The notes: a model not told the origin generated them from the letters alone. A DNA stretch of 64,000 nucleotides from Malurus cyaneus samueli (GCA_009741485.1 CM019217.1:40080902-40144901); one strand, 5' to 3'. Positions 34,050 to 47,312 are shown, numbered from the stretch's first letter. Made by a program: numbers and translations.

Positions 34050-34990
34050 CTAGATCCTTGGCAAATGAAGATCTTAAGACATCTTTTTCTCTGCTTCTGG
34101 AAAGTGATCAGTAATGCCTACCACATCAATTCTTCATCAGTGCTACTTCAGAGCAGGCTGAGCTTTTTAATCTGAAATTGGGGTGTAATGCACCATCTCT
34201 CGAGATAATCCAAATTAAAATAGCCAACCAGCCAGAAATAGTCATATTTGCAGATACAGATTCATTGCTGGGGGGTTAGAACTTCTCATTAGTTTGACTC
34301 AATGTGGTATAGTTACGTCTAAAAGCCTCAAAAGGAGATAGCATTTCTTATTTTTTTTATTCCTTTCTCTGAAAGATGCATGAAGCAATTTCAATATCTG
34401 AAGGGTCTTGAGTTCAAGATACCTGGCTGTCAGCAGTGACAGATATTGCTAAGCTCTGTCTCTGGGCTGTGATGGGTCAACTGTGTTTCCTAGTAGAGAA
34501 AGTAGAGAAAACGAGTTTTTTTTCTAGTACAATATTTCTCTATTTCTGTCTCCTGATGTGTTTTCACATTCAGTCTGGAAAGCTGCAATAGAGCCCTGTC
34601 ACTTCTGTAACATTTTTAGTTATTCCCTTTTTTGGGACATTTCTTCATGGAATGCCTTCCAGAGAAATCTTAAGGCACGGGATGGAGGGAAGACTCAAGG
34701 AAAAGAGAGGCTGAGAGAAAGACTGGCTATGATTTTTCAGAAGACTGAGGTTTACAAACCAGTATGGATGTAGTAAACTACTGGACTGTATAAATTGTTA
34801 CTGTGATAACATGGGAAATGGAAAACTAATAATATTTGACAACATTCCTCTTATAAACAAACAGCAGTGGTACATTTGCTGGCCTTTAAGTCCAGTTTAG
34901 ACAAGAGTTAGCAGCAGGAAGGGTCATAACTTGGAGGTGAGCAGCAGAAGGACAAAGAAGTTCCTTAAAAATTCTGACAAGTATGGGAAG
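34050..34990. other. intergenic, no gene recognised
   Basis: Unremarkable AT-rich DNA; a 71-codon ORF at 34558-34773 has no recognised similarity. Confidence 0.65.
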
Positions 34991-34997
34991 TCTATGC

Positions 34998-35170
34998 TGT
35001 TATAGATTGCTTGGAGAGATGGTGGAGTCTACAGTCTTGGAGGGTTTCAGAATTTGACTTTGGACAAGGGCCTGCATGATGCAATGTCCAGGTTAGTCTT
35101 GCTTGGTCTTTAGTGGAGGGGTGGACCAGATCGTCTGTGAAATCTGTCCCATCCCAAACTATTCTTGTCA
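34998..35170 (+). mobile_element. CR1 LINE 3' fragment
   Basis: Sense CR1 text: GAGATGGTGGAGTCTACAGT, CTTGGAGGGTTTCAGAATTT, GTCTTTAGTGGAGGGGTGGA, CCAGATCGTCTGTGAAATCT, then CCCATCCCAAACTATTCTTG. Diverged and 5'-truncated. Confidence 0.8.
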
Positions 35171-35174
35171 TTAC

Positions 35175-36178
35175 TGATATTCTTCTGGAGTTCTGTCTTC
35201 TCACCAGAGATTTTTTTTGTCTCTAGATGTTACAAGGCATGAGCAGCCTAGCTTGAATTAGTGGTGTTTGGGATGCGTAGTTTTTCATTTATGCTATTGT
35301 TATCTTGCATTATACTACAGCTTTATATATATAAAATACCCTGCTGTTCTAAAAGTTGGACTTGCTGCAGAGGGTGATGAGTGCTTCATTTCACTGGGTG
35401 TAAGATGAATTGAAGAATTGTTTCTTTATTAGTTGTTTGGAAAATAATGCTAATGAGCCTTAGTTGCTGTCATTTTTCCTTAGGGGCTAAAGCATTTTGT
35501 ATTGTATAATTTGAGAATGATGTAAGGAGTAACAGTACCCAAAAAGATTTTTTAAAATGCAACTACAAAAAAAGCCCCTGAGACTTATTTTTAACAAACA
35601 TTCTCTAAAGTAGGGATTTTTGCCTTAGAGGAGACCTTTTTAATAATGCAAGGCACTCATGCCAGGTTGCATATTAGTGCTGTGCAGATGAAAAGAAGAA
35701 ATAAGCAGGTTTTTTTTGTAAGCTATATTTAGATGTTTGCAGGTTCCATTTTCAATTTCTTTGCAACTCAAAGGTACAGTAAGCTATTTTGTCTAGTGAA
35801 TTTATGATTCACATAATCTGATTTAAAGGATTGATGAATCTGCACAAAATGGTGATGAGTTTCTTACGGTGACAGGTGAAAATATGGAAAACACTGCCTG
35901 TGATGACAAGGTTTTTACAGAACACTTTACCTTTCAGGGCAAATACATAATTCTTGAAAGCACAAATAATGAATTTTTTTTGTCTCAATCACTCTAAGGC
36001 TTGCTCACAGTTATTGAATGTAGGGTGGCCTTCATTTGCTTTAAATTAAATCTCTAGTAACTATGAATCTCTAGTTTCCTCTGAATCTGATGCTTTGCAT
36101 TTTTTAGGCAGTGTTTTGCAAAAATGCTGTATTATACTTCGTTGTTTGATTGCTGAGGTTTAAAATTGATGGGCGTTA
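35175..36178. other. intergenic, no gene recognised
   Basis: AT-rich DNA with no exon, RNA gene or repeat recognised. Confidence 0.6.
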
Positions 36179-36179
36179 T

Positions 36180-36308
36180 GAATCATAGAGTGGTTTGGAT
36201 TGGAAGGGGTCTTAAAGATCATCTGGTTCCAATCCTTCTGCATTGGGGCAGGGACACCTTCCAGTAGATCAGGTTGTTCAGATCTCCATCCAGTCTGACC
36301 TTCCTTAG
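36180..36308 (-). mobile_element. CR1 LINE 3' fragment
   Basis: Begins GAATCATAGAGTGGTTTGGA and TTGGAAGGGGTCTTAAAGAT, then GGCAGGGACACCTTCCA and CTCCATCCAGTCTGACCTTCC. This is the reverse complement of a CR1 3' end. Short, 5'-truncated copy. Confidence 0.88.
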
Positions 36309-36309
36309 T

Positions 36310-39210
36310 GCATCGTGCTTGCTATTTATTAGCAGAGAGCCAGCTAATTATACACAGGCTGCCTTTCTGTTAATAAATTGGCCCAGCAATTATACACGGG
36401 AATGAACAACTGTCACATATTTCAGCTTTGAACTTGGACACAGAATTTTCTGTCTGACTCTTCTGTGCCCACCTGAGCAGTTGTGAGTACATGGGCAGAA
36501 AATAATTTGCTCCATCAAATGCTGAAACTACTACTATTGGAGCAATTACAGTTAAGTATTAAATATCCATTTAATAATATTTAATTTTAATATGTACATT
36601 AGGTGGTCTCAAATGGACTTTGTGAGAATTTCATGCAAGACCTGTAAAAACCAAAATATTTTCTTCAACATAGACTCAAGAAAAGATATCAGTTGATTCC
36701 TTTATGTGGGTGTTTGGCTTCAAGTGGGCTTTCTACGGTATTTAGTTTGCAATTAAAAGTTATACCTAGAGTATAAAGACTTGTTAAACTTGTCTACTGG
36801 ATCTTCACACTCTTGATTCCTTGTTGCTGGGTGGTCCTGTGTAACAGTATGCCCCTTTATAAACAAGCAAACCTTTATTAAATGGCATTTTTGTGAGCAC
36901 TTTTCTGAGAAATGATGGCCAGCATTTAGTTTCTTGGTTACACTCTTCACTGTGATATGTTTAATTCATAGTTTATGTTTATTTATGCTACCCTGCAATC
37001 CTCAGTCTCCACACCTTGACTTTGCCACATAGTGATGCACTTGACCTTCGTCTTGTTAATGCTTTCTGCAGTGTGGAGAACACAGGGCTATATTGGGTTT
37101 TTTTCCTATTTCTTGACACTCTACAACAGTCATCTCTTCCACTGTTATATCCACAAGAGGTACAGTCCTAGGTGCATTGATATTCTGCTTTTGGTGACTG
37201 GCTGTTTGGTTTTCCCTTTGCACTGTATCCTGTGTATACAAATTATGCTCTCTTTATGCTATACCTCATTTTTGCTCACAATTCTGACCCTGAAATTGCT
37301 TGGACATTAGTGATTTCCATCCCTCCAGCATAAGATGATGAAGTGGTGATATCAGAGTTTGAGATGGAAATAATTACTGTACCCTGGAGAGAAATACAGC
37401 CTTGGGTGAGTTACATAGGTCATGATGCTCCTTTGTGAGAGAATCCTGCTTGCTGTTCGTTTTGCAATTCCAATGTAGTGAAAAAAGAAAGACCTAGTGA
37501 CCTTAGCAGGAAGAGGATTATAATACCCTCCAAAATTGGGGCATATCTGGGTGTGACGGCATAGTACATTCAGATCGTCTAATTGCCACCATCAATCTGA
37601 AGAAAATCAGCCACTTCTTGTGCTGGAGAAGCAGCAGGGGAAAACTAGCAAAAAAGACAGAGCATTTATAAAGATTTGAATTTCTCGGCAAAGTATTTCC
37701 TGTTAAGTTCAAAGTAATTTTGGTGGAATATGTAGCACCTTGACAATGACTTCATTATCATTAACCACAGAGGGGTTGTTCTTTTAGAGAAGAGAGAATT
37801 TTAGTTAGGCACAAGTTAGGTCAGGGTCTCCTGTGCTATGTAATTCCACAGATTTCATTTAGAAAAGGAATTTTGGGAAGAATCTGTCTACTATGGATGT
37901 CTGGAAAACATTAAACTTTGGATCCTGAGAGGAGCCCAGTTTGCATTTCAGAGAGAACTCGGGGTCAGACATTAGGCTGCTCTTATCCCAGGCTCATGTG
38001 TCTAAACCAATCAAGAAACTTTTAAAACCGCATCTTTATGCTTGTGTCATGCAAGGATATCATCAAAATGAGCATAAAATGCTTTTACTTAGTAATTCTT
38101 TTTCTCGTGATTTTATTTTTTAATCTTGAGGTTTTTTTCTTTAGAGCCAAAATCCTACACAAGCAGCTGCCTTCTTACAGGTGGTCAATAACTAATCCGG
38201 TTAGTCTCAGAATTGAGGACACAAGTAAATAGTAATCATGTTTGCATCTCTGAGCTAGCTTATAATGTAATATAAGAGGAGACATAGAAAATATTTGAGG
38301 CTATGTTTTACATCTTGTTTAGATTCTAATTTTAAGAAGTAATCTTGGGGAGGTAAATCTTTTAATCAAGGAAGAATTTTTTTTTATAGTGTCTTAATTA
38401 TGATATAATGTTTTATTTCCATGCAACAATGGTATCAATATAGAGAAAGTGTGCATGTATATGTAATAGAATAATTTATAATATGTGCATTTTATAAATA
38501 TTAAATTATCATTAGTGATTATATATGTGGATATATATGTACAAGCAAGTATTTGTTAGTTTTTCTGAACTACTATAAATTTACCTGCTGCATGCCAGTT
38601 TGGCAGCAGACAGAAAATTGTTGAGTTAGTGCTACCTGGGCAATTACTAGAAAGCTGCTGGTTTGAAGCAATTGAGCATGTTAATGCTCTTTCTCCACTG
38701 ATTGTGTTAAGTAAAATGTTCATTTAAATTATCTCTTGAGACAGAGAGAACACTTTTTTTGGGACAATCTGTTACCATTTTCCTCACTTTAGCTGTGATG
38801 CTAGGATGGCTGTGCCCTGTGTTTTCCCTGTGCAAATGACAGAATGGAGGGATCCACGATCCTCTCAAGACTCTCTCTGAGGTCATTAATTGTCCTGCTC
38901 CATGTGATATGCTGTCCCATAAGGGATTTACTGTCATAAGAGAACTCTGCCTGACTCAATTTTAATTTTTGTGGGTTTTATTTTTTTGTCTTCAGGTGCA
39001 TTTAATACATAAAATAAATGTGTTTTTCAATGTGTGAAAATAAATGAGTGTTTCAATACATAAAATAAAATACACCGAAAAGGTGGTTTTGTTACTATAT
39101 TTCTTGTAAAAATAGCAGCGGTCATCTTTCTGTGGGATCAGTTTTTTAAGTCAGCTGAACAGCAAAGCTAATGGGAGGACAAAAGGTCTCGAGGAGATCT
39201 GAATGACAAT
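36310..39210. other. intergenic, no gene recognised
   Basis: AT-rich. A 92-codon ORF at 37032-37310 is rich in hydrophobic residues but matches nothing I know. An AT-rich stretch lies at about 38400-38560, and a repeated ATACATAAAATAAA motif at about 39006-39070. No gene recognised. Confidence 0.6.
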
Positions 39211-39214
39211 GTGC

Positions 39215-39726
39215 CTTCCCATACTGTCTGGAAAGGCAAGGACCTTTTGGAGTGGGTCCAGAGGAGAGACATAGAGATGTTTAGAGGGCTCGAGCACCTC
39301 TCCTATGAAGACAGGCTGAGTGAGACACTTTAGTGGTTCAACCTGGAGAAGACAACACTCCAGAGAGTGTTGTCTCTGGATGTTGTGCTTATTGCAGCCT
39401 TTCAGGGCCTAAAGCAGCCTTATAGCTGAAGAGAGACTATATTAGTAGGGTCTGTGGCAGTAGGACAAGGGTTAAGGGTTTTAAACTAAAACAGGGTAGA
39501 TTAGACTAAACGAAAAGATGGAATGTTTAATGATGAGGGTGGTGAAACACTGGACTGGGTTGCCCAGACAAGCTGTGAATGCCCCATCCTTGGAAACATT
39601 CCAGGTGAGGTTGGATGGGGCTCTGAGAAGCCTGATCTAGTTGAAGATGTCCTTGCCCATGGCTGGGGAGTTGGACTTGGTGACCTTAAAAGTCCGTTCC
39701 AACCTAAAACAGTTTATGATTCTATG
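39215..39726 (+). mobile_element. CR1 LINE 3' portion
   Basis: Sense CR1 text: GGAGTGGGTCCAGAGGAGAG, CACCTCTCCTATGAAGACAG, GGCTGAGTGAGACACTTTAG, CAACCTGGAGAAGACAACAC, later TTGCCCAGACAAGCTGTGAA, GTTGGATGGGGCTCTGAGAA and TTCCAACCTAAAACAGTTTA, ending TATGATTCTATGG. Contains a local perfect palindrome at 39350-39375. Confidence 0.9.
39350..39375. repeat. perfect inverted repeat (11-bp arms, 4-bp loop) inside CR1
   Basis: AGACAACACTC, loop CAGA, then GAGTGTTGTCT. The arms are exact complements. The canonical CR1 text at this place does not form such a hairpin, so it arose in this copy. Confidence 0.9.
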
Positions 39727-42700
39727 GAAGTGGATGGTGTTCTGGACTGTTTTGGAATTTTTCAAAATCCACACATTTTCATGATGAAACTACAATTTCA
39801 TTGTACTAAAACATATTTGGTTTTCTGATTATTAGCACTGTCAAATGTCAATGATTAAAAAAATAATAATCTAGAGCTTTAACCTTACTGCTACACCTCT
39901 GAAGTGATTAGTTTAATTTCTCTATCACAACTTGTTTCCTATATTCAATTCTTTTGGCATGTATTACTGCATTTCAAATTACACTTAAGTTGTGATTACA
40001 AAGGAGAGTAGTTTTTTAAACTCAAGAAGCAATTTAATGACTTCCAGATGTAATTACAGTATCTCTTGATGATCAAGTAATCTTAATTCTTAGAAACACT
40101 ACTTGTCAAGTATTTTCTTATCTTCACTTACAAGATCATGCAGAAGCCAGAGAAAGTAAGTAAAACAGATATTTTGACATGTAAGTAATACACTTCAAAA
40201 GTTCAGCATGGAAAGAGAACTACAAAAACCTTTTCCTGGTGTTGCTCATTACTCAGCATGAAATTTTACATCCTTTAATGTTTAATAGAATTTTCTTCAT
40301 ATGCAACAGAATCAGAATCAAACTTCAGTGTTTTTTTCTTTAAAGTAGTCCTTCTTCCTCAGTCCTCTGGTGTGGTAATAATTTTCTGAAACAATGGTAC
40401 ATGAGATAAAAACACAAAATAAAGAGGTCTTGCATCCAGTCCAAAAGAATTAACAGAATTTGTCTACAGGTTTTCTGAACAAGGCTTAAGGAAGTTGAAT
40501 GTGACTGAGAGATCAAATACTTGTACTTCTTGGAATAGAATAAAAAGCGAGTGACAGCACATAGCTGTGAGTAATCTTCATTTGCTAGTACATCTTGAGT
40601 TTTTATTTGTATAGCCTAACAAACAGTGTTACAGTACTTACATTTTGTATGCAAATGTCTTACGTCTTGTGCAGAAGACAAGAAAATGGAAATGGACTTT
40701 GAATAGAGTACATTAAAGAGCTTGTTAGTCAGCCATAAGCACAATAGCCATCAACCAGCAGTGAGGTTTGAAAGTTTCTATTTACACTCACTAATTGTTC
40801 ATGTACCTGCAGGATCTAGCTTTTAAGGTTTAATCCTGAGCAGTTTTGAGGCGGATGAAACAGAAAGCGATGTGGTTTGATAGAGCATAATGGCAGATTA
40901 CTATCATTGATAGCCTTTGAACACAATGGCTACAAATCACCTTCATTGCTCAAGGTGAAAATGGAAGCAGCACCATTATATGAGCATTATGAATAAATGC
41001 TTCAGAATACATTTGAGCTGAAAAATGAGGCATAGAAAATTGGTCACATGGTTTACTGATATTAAAAAATGGCCTTCAATTTTTCATTTATTACAGGGCT
41101 TGTATTGTTAGTAAACCCTCTCATTTATGTTTGCCCATCTCTGTTATTTGCATTTTAGTGGGCTGAATAATTAGGATGATGTGCATTTTGGTTCAGAATC
41201 AGAAAAAATAACCCTTTAGGAAGGGAAAAAGTCTTGCATAGTCTCACCAGAGTTATGCAACAATCTGAAAATATACTGCCATCTACTTTGAATATTGTAG
41301 TATCTCAGTGTGAACCACTATTTTCCTGTAATGACAAAACTGTGAAGTAGAAATAATACCTAAACTGGGTTTTCAGTAATAGTCAGGTGTGTTTGTATTA
41401 GGGAAGTATTTGTTTTTAGATTGATAAGCTTAGTAGTCCATTTTATGGCTTAGTACTTCTGTGGACATAAGAAGTCAAAAGTACAGGCCAGCAACAGAGG
41501 GATGAGCAAAATCACCTCAAGAATGTATAAAGGCCTGACTTCTGACTAGATTTATGTTAGGTAGCACTTAGTGATATCCACATACATATGTGCATGCACA
41601 TTAGAACATATTTTTGATTTGCAAGGATGGAAAAATTGGTTTTTAGGTAGAGGAGATATTTATTCCTTTATCTAAAGTCCCAAAATATATGTATATATGT
41701 TTGAGATATATATTTTTAGTGGTATTAAATATGTATCTAAAAATGTATAAAACCTTACATTTAAAATGTGTGTTTAAAAATGGAGATTGTTGTTGTGCAT
41801 CTGAAAACACAATCTGTCATAATGGAAGCATGAACTGAAAAAGTATAATATGGAGAAATTACTGGGAAAATACTCTGAAAGAGCTTGGAAGCTCTAAAAA
41901 CCATGTTTATGGCTCAGATTTCATTTTGTGGCCAAGGATGGGGCAGTGGAGGTGGCTGGCCCTAAGGCAGCTGTGTGGCAAAGTGTCTCCATTGGAGGCT
42001 TCCTGGAAATTAATGCAGAGGTTTTCAGTGTTGACAGTTGGAAAATGCTGGGAATTTTAAAAAGTCTTCTGCAATGTTGGGCCCATTAGTCTGACAGCTC
42101 CATGTGTGACTGCTCTCCTCTTTTCTTGCCTGCACTGGCACTTGGTTACAAGGAAGGAAGAGTTCCTGTGCCCTGCAAAAGGCAGCAGCCCCACTGAGGC
42201 CAGACTCATTTGAAGATGGTCTGCCCTGTCTGCTTGTGCTGTGATTAAATTCAGCTGGATGCTCAGGAACGAATCTTAGTTATTTGTGTGAATTTTATAA
42301 CCAATTCCCATTTCATCCTAGACAGAAGAAGTATTTTTATACGGGCTTGAAACACTTGAACAACAGATACCCCCCAAATCCCAGTTGGGACCCTGATAGT
42401 TTGTGGTTGAAGTGGTTTTGTGCTGCAGAGCAGTGTGATGTTGTCTTAGCTCTATTCTGAAAATTATTAAAATGTGAATTATATGAATTCTGGAAGAATT
42501 AAAGGACGAAGAACACTGATAAGAAAACTTATTAAATACTAAGAGAAAAACAGGAATTATAACTTGATGACTTGGTTAGATTGAGGATTATCCCATTCTG
42601 AGGAGATCAGTTGTTTTCCACTGGGTGATGATTGCCACGAGAATGAAGAGCAAATTAACTTCTGGATACTGCTTGTTACACCTTGGCATCTCTTGTGTGT

Positions 42701-43398
42701 ATTCACAAGTAAATAACTGCTGTGTTCTTCTGAACTTTATGTCTTGATTTGTGGAGTCTCTTGGCACCTGGTAGAAGCTGCTGAACGAAGTGACCTAGAG
42801 AAGGAGGATTAAAGTGCTACCTGTGTAAATATAGGTAAGCTGGAAGATGCCATAGGCAAGATTTTGGTCTAAATAAAAGCAGTAAAAATAGTTAAGACAA
42901 CAAGCAAATGAAAAAAAAAAGAACAACATCAAAACAAAGAAAATTATAAAAACAAAATAAAGAACCCATCAAAAAAATCCAGCCAACTAGAAACTGCCAA
43001 AGAAACCTCAAAAAGAAACCCCTCAGGCATTCTTCTAGGATGAAATTTGGCCTACAGCTTTTTAGGGGTAATTCCAATCTAGTATTGCACGCTAACTATT
43101 TGTGCTGCTAGGTATCTTTTTCGGCTTTCTTAGTGCCCCAGTCCAGCTCATGCATAAGTCTATCAATGCTTGTGCTGGCCCAGCATAGAGCAAAGAGAAA
43201 ATCAGGAAAGCATTAATGCCTGTAGGGTTAGAGCTAGAGAAACCACAGAGGATCAGCACAGGAGGTAGCAAGTAATGAAAACAGATCAGATTTTTTTATC
43301 TTGACATATGGCTCTCTAGTGTGGCAGCTTTGGGCATTTCTGCATACAGAACTGCATCTTTGATTGTAGATATGGACTTTTGGGAAATAAGATGGAGT

Positions 43399-43430
43399 AC
43401 ATTGTTATTATTGTTATTATTGTTATTATT
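43399..43430. repeat. trinucleotide-type microsatellite (ATT/GTT)
   Basis: Repeated TTATTATTG units, about three and a half copies of a 9-bp period. Simple sequence. Confidence 0.9.
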
Positions 43431-45468
43431 CCTTGTGGTAGAAGAAGTATTATGATCCTGTTTTTATTATTATCTTATTTAGAAATAAAATTATACTGTG
43501 CAATATGCCTGACTCAACATGTAATTTTCCTTTCTTCTGCAAAGGAACTGGGTTTGCATATCAGCTCTGTTTTTGAACTATAGGGAGTAATATAGCTGAA
43601 AATCTATTAGGTGTGGTAGAAAAAGTGTTAACTCTACTGCTTTGTACGGAAAAGACTGGGAAGAAAATAGCTTCAAGTGATAGTAAGAGAAGAAAAACAT
43701 GATTAAAGAAAACAATCCCAAAATACATATTGAAATCTATTGTTCCTTTTGTATTCATCCATTATATCCAAAAGCAAATATCTGTGAGGGATAACTAAAT
43801 CTCCAATCTGGGAGGTAGATACTGATACCTTGAGGAAAACAAAGTAAGTAAACTACTATTTTCGGCTTGCTTAAATACCTTTTGAGTTTTCATGCAATAT
43901 TTAAGTCTAACATACCTTGTTGTCTCATCATAGTGCTCTTAGCAGTTGCCATATAGAGTCAGTGTCTGTTCAAAATGTTCATTTTTATTTTCTCTACTGT
44001 TACTACTCTTTGATGAAGTCATATGGTCATTTGCTATGAGTCCAGTCAAAATTCTGCATGATGCAAGAGACACCAGTTTGAGTTTTGCTGAGAATGGTCA
44101 GTGCTTTGATGGTTTTGAAAAGTGTTTTAAGTCAGTCTTCTTAGTACAAGCAAAATCTGTTTGAAAAATGAGCATATTTTATGTTTATTCACCTTTGTAA
44201 ACAAAGGGAAAGTAAAGGAATAATATTTTGCTTACTCAGTTTGGAAATGAGGTCATTTAATGCAGTGAGATATATAGATTGGTAATCTCAGATATGATCT
44301 TTTTCAGGTAAACCAAAGCTGAGAAAAAGTATTCCACACACAAGAAAACCCTTCCTGCCCTTGAAAGACACTTTTAGATGTAAAAGAAGCAAAAGGTCAA
44401 AGGGATGAAGCACAGCAGAAGGCCAAAGAAAGCTCTTAAAGGGGGAAAAATGAAACCCTTACCTGAGAAGACAAGGATCTGAAAAGAGAGTATCATTGTA
44501 ATGTGCTGTAGTTAAATAGACAAAAAAAAAAAAAAAGGTAAGAAAAAAAAATTAAATTTGCACAGGTGCAAAGAGATGCTAGAATAATTAAAAAAAAAAA
44601 ATAGAAGCTGGTTGACACTAAGATGCTCCTGGGCATTTGCAGATGAGGAGTTTTGCACCATGTTAGTATTTGTTGAAGCTGCATATGTAACCACCAAATA
44701 TAATCCTGTGCGTAATAATCTCAGCTACTTTCATGAAGACAATAATTGCTTAAACAGATACTGGAGAAATAATTTCAAGGACAGACCATAAATATTGTAC
44801 TTGTAAAATAGTTTTCATTACAGGGATCAAGTCTTAGGACTTTGCCAGATCAAAATGGCTTTCTGATGAGATGGTTTAAAAACCAAATTAATGTTGATAT
44901 GAAGTTTGAACCATAAAGGACTTGAAATGTTAATAATATGGATATATTTTTCCAAGACAAATTTATAATCTCACTGTAGTAATTCCTTCCCCACCCTTTC
45001 TTAGGTGATATGAGTTTTTCTTCTCTCAGCTTCTTAATCTGTGATTTCTTTATGTTCTTTATTTTAGTCCTGCTTGCCATGCCAATAACACCCTGTTATG
45101 CAAGCTTATCTGTAAGTTTATGAACTGAAATTTTGTGTATAAATGTGCTTTACTGTGCTATCTCTAAGGGCCTAAATAGATGGTCATTGCTATGTGTATG
45201 GGTGGGCTCTTGTAAAAAAAATCAGCAGTTACTAGACTGATGCCCTGTTGCTGAAAATAATCTCCCTCTTTATGGTTCATGCCAAGAGAATCACTATTTA
45301 CCTAATCTGGGCCAAATTTACTTCTGCTTTTCTGCTCCTTTGGACCATAACTATCATGTAGTACACTTTGCTGATTTTCAAAAAGAAATAGCTGAATTTT
45401 CCTTTTGCAGTGTCTTTACTATCAGAAGGCATCAGATTAAGGCATGAGAAGCATTCCATCATGAGTAT

Positions 45469-45534
45469 GATCATGAGAAAGATGTGGCAGAAGATCAAGT
45501 AGATCATGAGGAAGATCTGGCAAAAGAAGGATCC
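45469..45534. repeat. 33-bp imperfect tandem duplication
   Basis: GATCATGAGAAAGATGTGGC at 45469 recurs as GATCATGAGGAAGATCTGGC at 45502, both followed by AGAAGATC/AAAAGAAG. Two copies of a 33-bp unit. Confidence 0.85.
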
Positions 45535-45812
45535 TCTACAAGGTTAGTTTCTCACAGATGACTGTGAAATAAATGTGTGGAACAACAGTGTGTCATTTCT
45601 CTTTAGGATCTCACTGTGGCTTAATGAGCGTGATAAATGCAGGAATATCACTCTATCCCGTATGTGTTTGAGCTGAATTCTTCCACAGCCTTTCATGGCC
45701 TCAAGATTTGGATGAGGTGTTAGAGGGTCAGTTATCTACATGCTAGTAAAATATGTTTTCTCTTTTCTGTGGGATGTTATTGCTAGGATTTAGGGATTCC
45801 TTAAATTGTTTT

Positions 45813-46085
45813 CATGGAATAGGTAAGGCTGGATGGGACCACAGTGCTCAAGCAGGGTCATCCGAGAGCATGTGGCACAGGATTGCATCCAGATGGTTCT
45901 GGAATATCTCCATTGAGGGAGACTCCACAGCTTCTCTGGACAATCTGTTCTAGTTCTTGTTCACTGGCAGAGTAATAAAGTTCCTCCTCGTGTTCAGCTG
46001 GAACTTCCTGTGCACCAGTTCCTGCCTGCTTTTCTGGTCCCATGGCTTGGCAGCTCTGAGAAAAGCCTGGCTCCATCCTCTCTTC
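45813..46085 (-). mobile_element. CR1 LINE 3' fragment (older subfamily)
   Basis: The reverse complement contains GATGGAGCCAGGCTTTTCTC, GAGGAGGAACTTTATTACTC, CAGAGAAGCTGTGGAGTCTC and CACATGCTCTCGGATGACCC, in CR1 order from reverse transcriptase end to 3' region. Near its 3' end CCATCCAGCCTTACC is visible on the + strand. Confidence 0.8.
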
Positions 46086-46089
46086 TGAG

Positions 46090-47039
46090 TCTTCCTCCAT
46101 GCTTTGTGTACTAGTTAAGATGTTGTTACTTATTTGAATTTAACATTGTTCTAAGAGCACCTAGATTGTGTGTTCAGTGCTGAAAGCTAAAACTTTCAAT
46201 TTTGGATTACCTTAACCCGATTTTTTTTAGAGATTAATTTATTATTGTTTGAAGGCTGAGATGATTCCAAATAGCTTTTATTGGCAAACCTCAATGATTT
46301 TTTCCCCCCCTTCAATTTTCTGCTTTTCTTTTGTAATTCAGAATGCATTGCCTCATTTTGGGACATGCTGTCAAACTGGTGGTTAGATTTATGAGTCCTC
46401 TCATGGTTTCTATTTTTTTAGGTAATTTCTGGTTTATATCACTTGGACTCCTAAGTGGAATGAAGATGGTGTTTGTAGAACTACAACAACAATGGAAGTC
46501 CCATCTCTCTGAAGACAGAATACAGTGCACTTGCTGTTGCATTAGATGTAATACAGCAGCAGCATTTGGGTCTGTAGCAGCTGCTGACTTCCATTATGTT
46601 ACAAGAAGCAACCTATTTTCCTGTTAGAGCACAGCTTCAGCCCGAGAGAGGGTTCACAGCATGGAGGCTAGAGGTGAGTGAATTATTCAGGGCTGCACAG
46701 CAGGTCAGAGGGTATTAGAACAGCCTGATACTGCTGGGAAGATGAGCCTCTGAACAATTTACTTCCTTAGAAGCCATGCTACTCTGTTCTTTGATTTTTG
46801 GTGAGCTTTCATTTCAATAGGGCTAAGATTTAACCCATCATATTTACAAAAGAGGCTTTATGATGTAGTGCTGAAGTGCCTGTCACTGTGATATTTTGGT
46901 TCCCACATAGCTGATTCACTGGGATTTGATCTCTGTTAGGAGTGGCAATGACATTATTCACACTCTGCTTGTTCGTAAGTGCTAAATTCCCAAAGGATGC
47001 TTTCTTTAAGTGATACCAGCAAGTTGCAGTTACCGGTCT
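46090..47039. other. intergenic, no gene recognised
   Basis: Contains a 94-codon + strand ORF (46343-46627) and a 76-codon minus ORF (46312-46542), neither recognised. No repeat recognised. Confidence 0.55.
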
Positions 47040-47312
47040 TCAAAGTATTTGTGAGTTGAATTCTTTCAGCTTTCTCACAACACCAGAATCTCTAGCTCTG
47101 TCAGCAAGAGCAGCCCTTTTCAAGAAAGAACTCTTTCTTTCATCATCTTTATCCTTGGGAGGGTAACCACAGAAAAAAACTGGAGGTTTCTGCTCACAAG
47201 CTGCGGGGTTTAAGCAATTTGGAGAAGAATGCAGAGAAAGGTCAGAATGGTTTCTTTCTCTCCACTGCCCCTCAGAGTTCAGCTTGTGTTCTCTCTTTCC
47301 ATTCTTTCCCAT
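47040..47312 (-). CDS. uncertain: 90-codon protein-like ORF or terminal exon, unidentified
   Basis: A minus-strand ATG ORF with balanced, polar composition: begins MGKNGKREHKLNSEGQWRER, contains CEQKPPVFFCGYPPKDKDD, and ends RDSGVVRKLKEFNSQIL then TGA. Just upstream on the minus strand is an acceptor-like CTGCCCTTTTACAG, so it could be a 3'-terminal coding exon. I cannot name a family, and I find no upstream exons nearby. It could be an unrecognised gene, a pseudogene exon or chance. Most other ORFs in the flanks are AT-driven and hydrophobic; this one is not. Confidence 0.25.
   Translation of the reverse strand: MGKNGKREHKLNSEGQWRERNHSDLSLHSSPNCLNPAACEQKPPVFFCGYPPKDKDDERKSSFLKRAALADRARDSGVVRKLKEFNSQIL

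Larger units (their letters stand above)
39727..45812. other. intergenic, no gene recognised
   Basis: About 6 kb of AT-rich DNA. Seen here: A-rich low complexity at about 42899-42975, a GTTATTATT-type microsatellite at about 43399-43430, A-rich runs at about 44520-44605, ATATGT-rich DNA at about 41685-41720, and a 33-bp imperfect duplication at 45469-45534. No exon or RNA gene recognised. Confidence 0.6.

Noticed and set aside
43399..43430. Regular short repeats that could suggest an array
   Set aside because: It is an ordinary ATT/GTT microsatellite; there are no spacers, and the genome is a vertebrate's.
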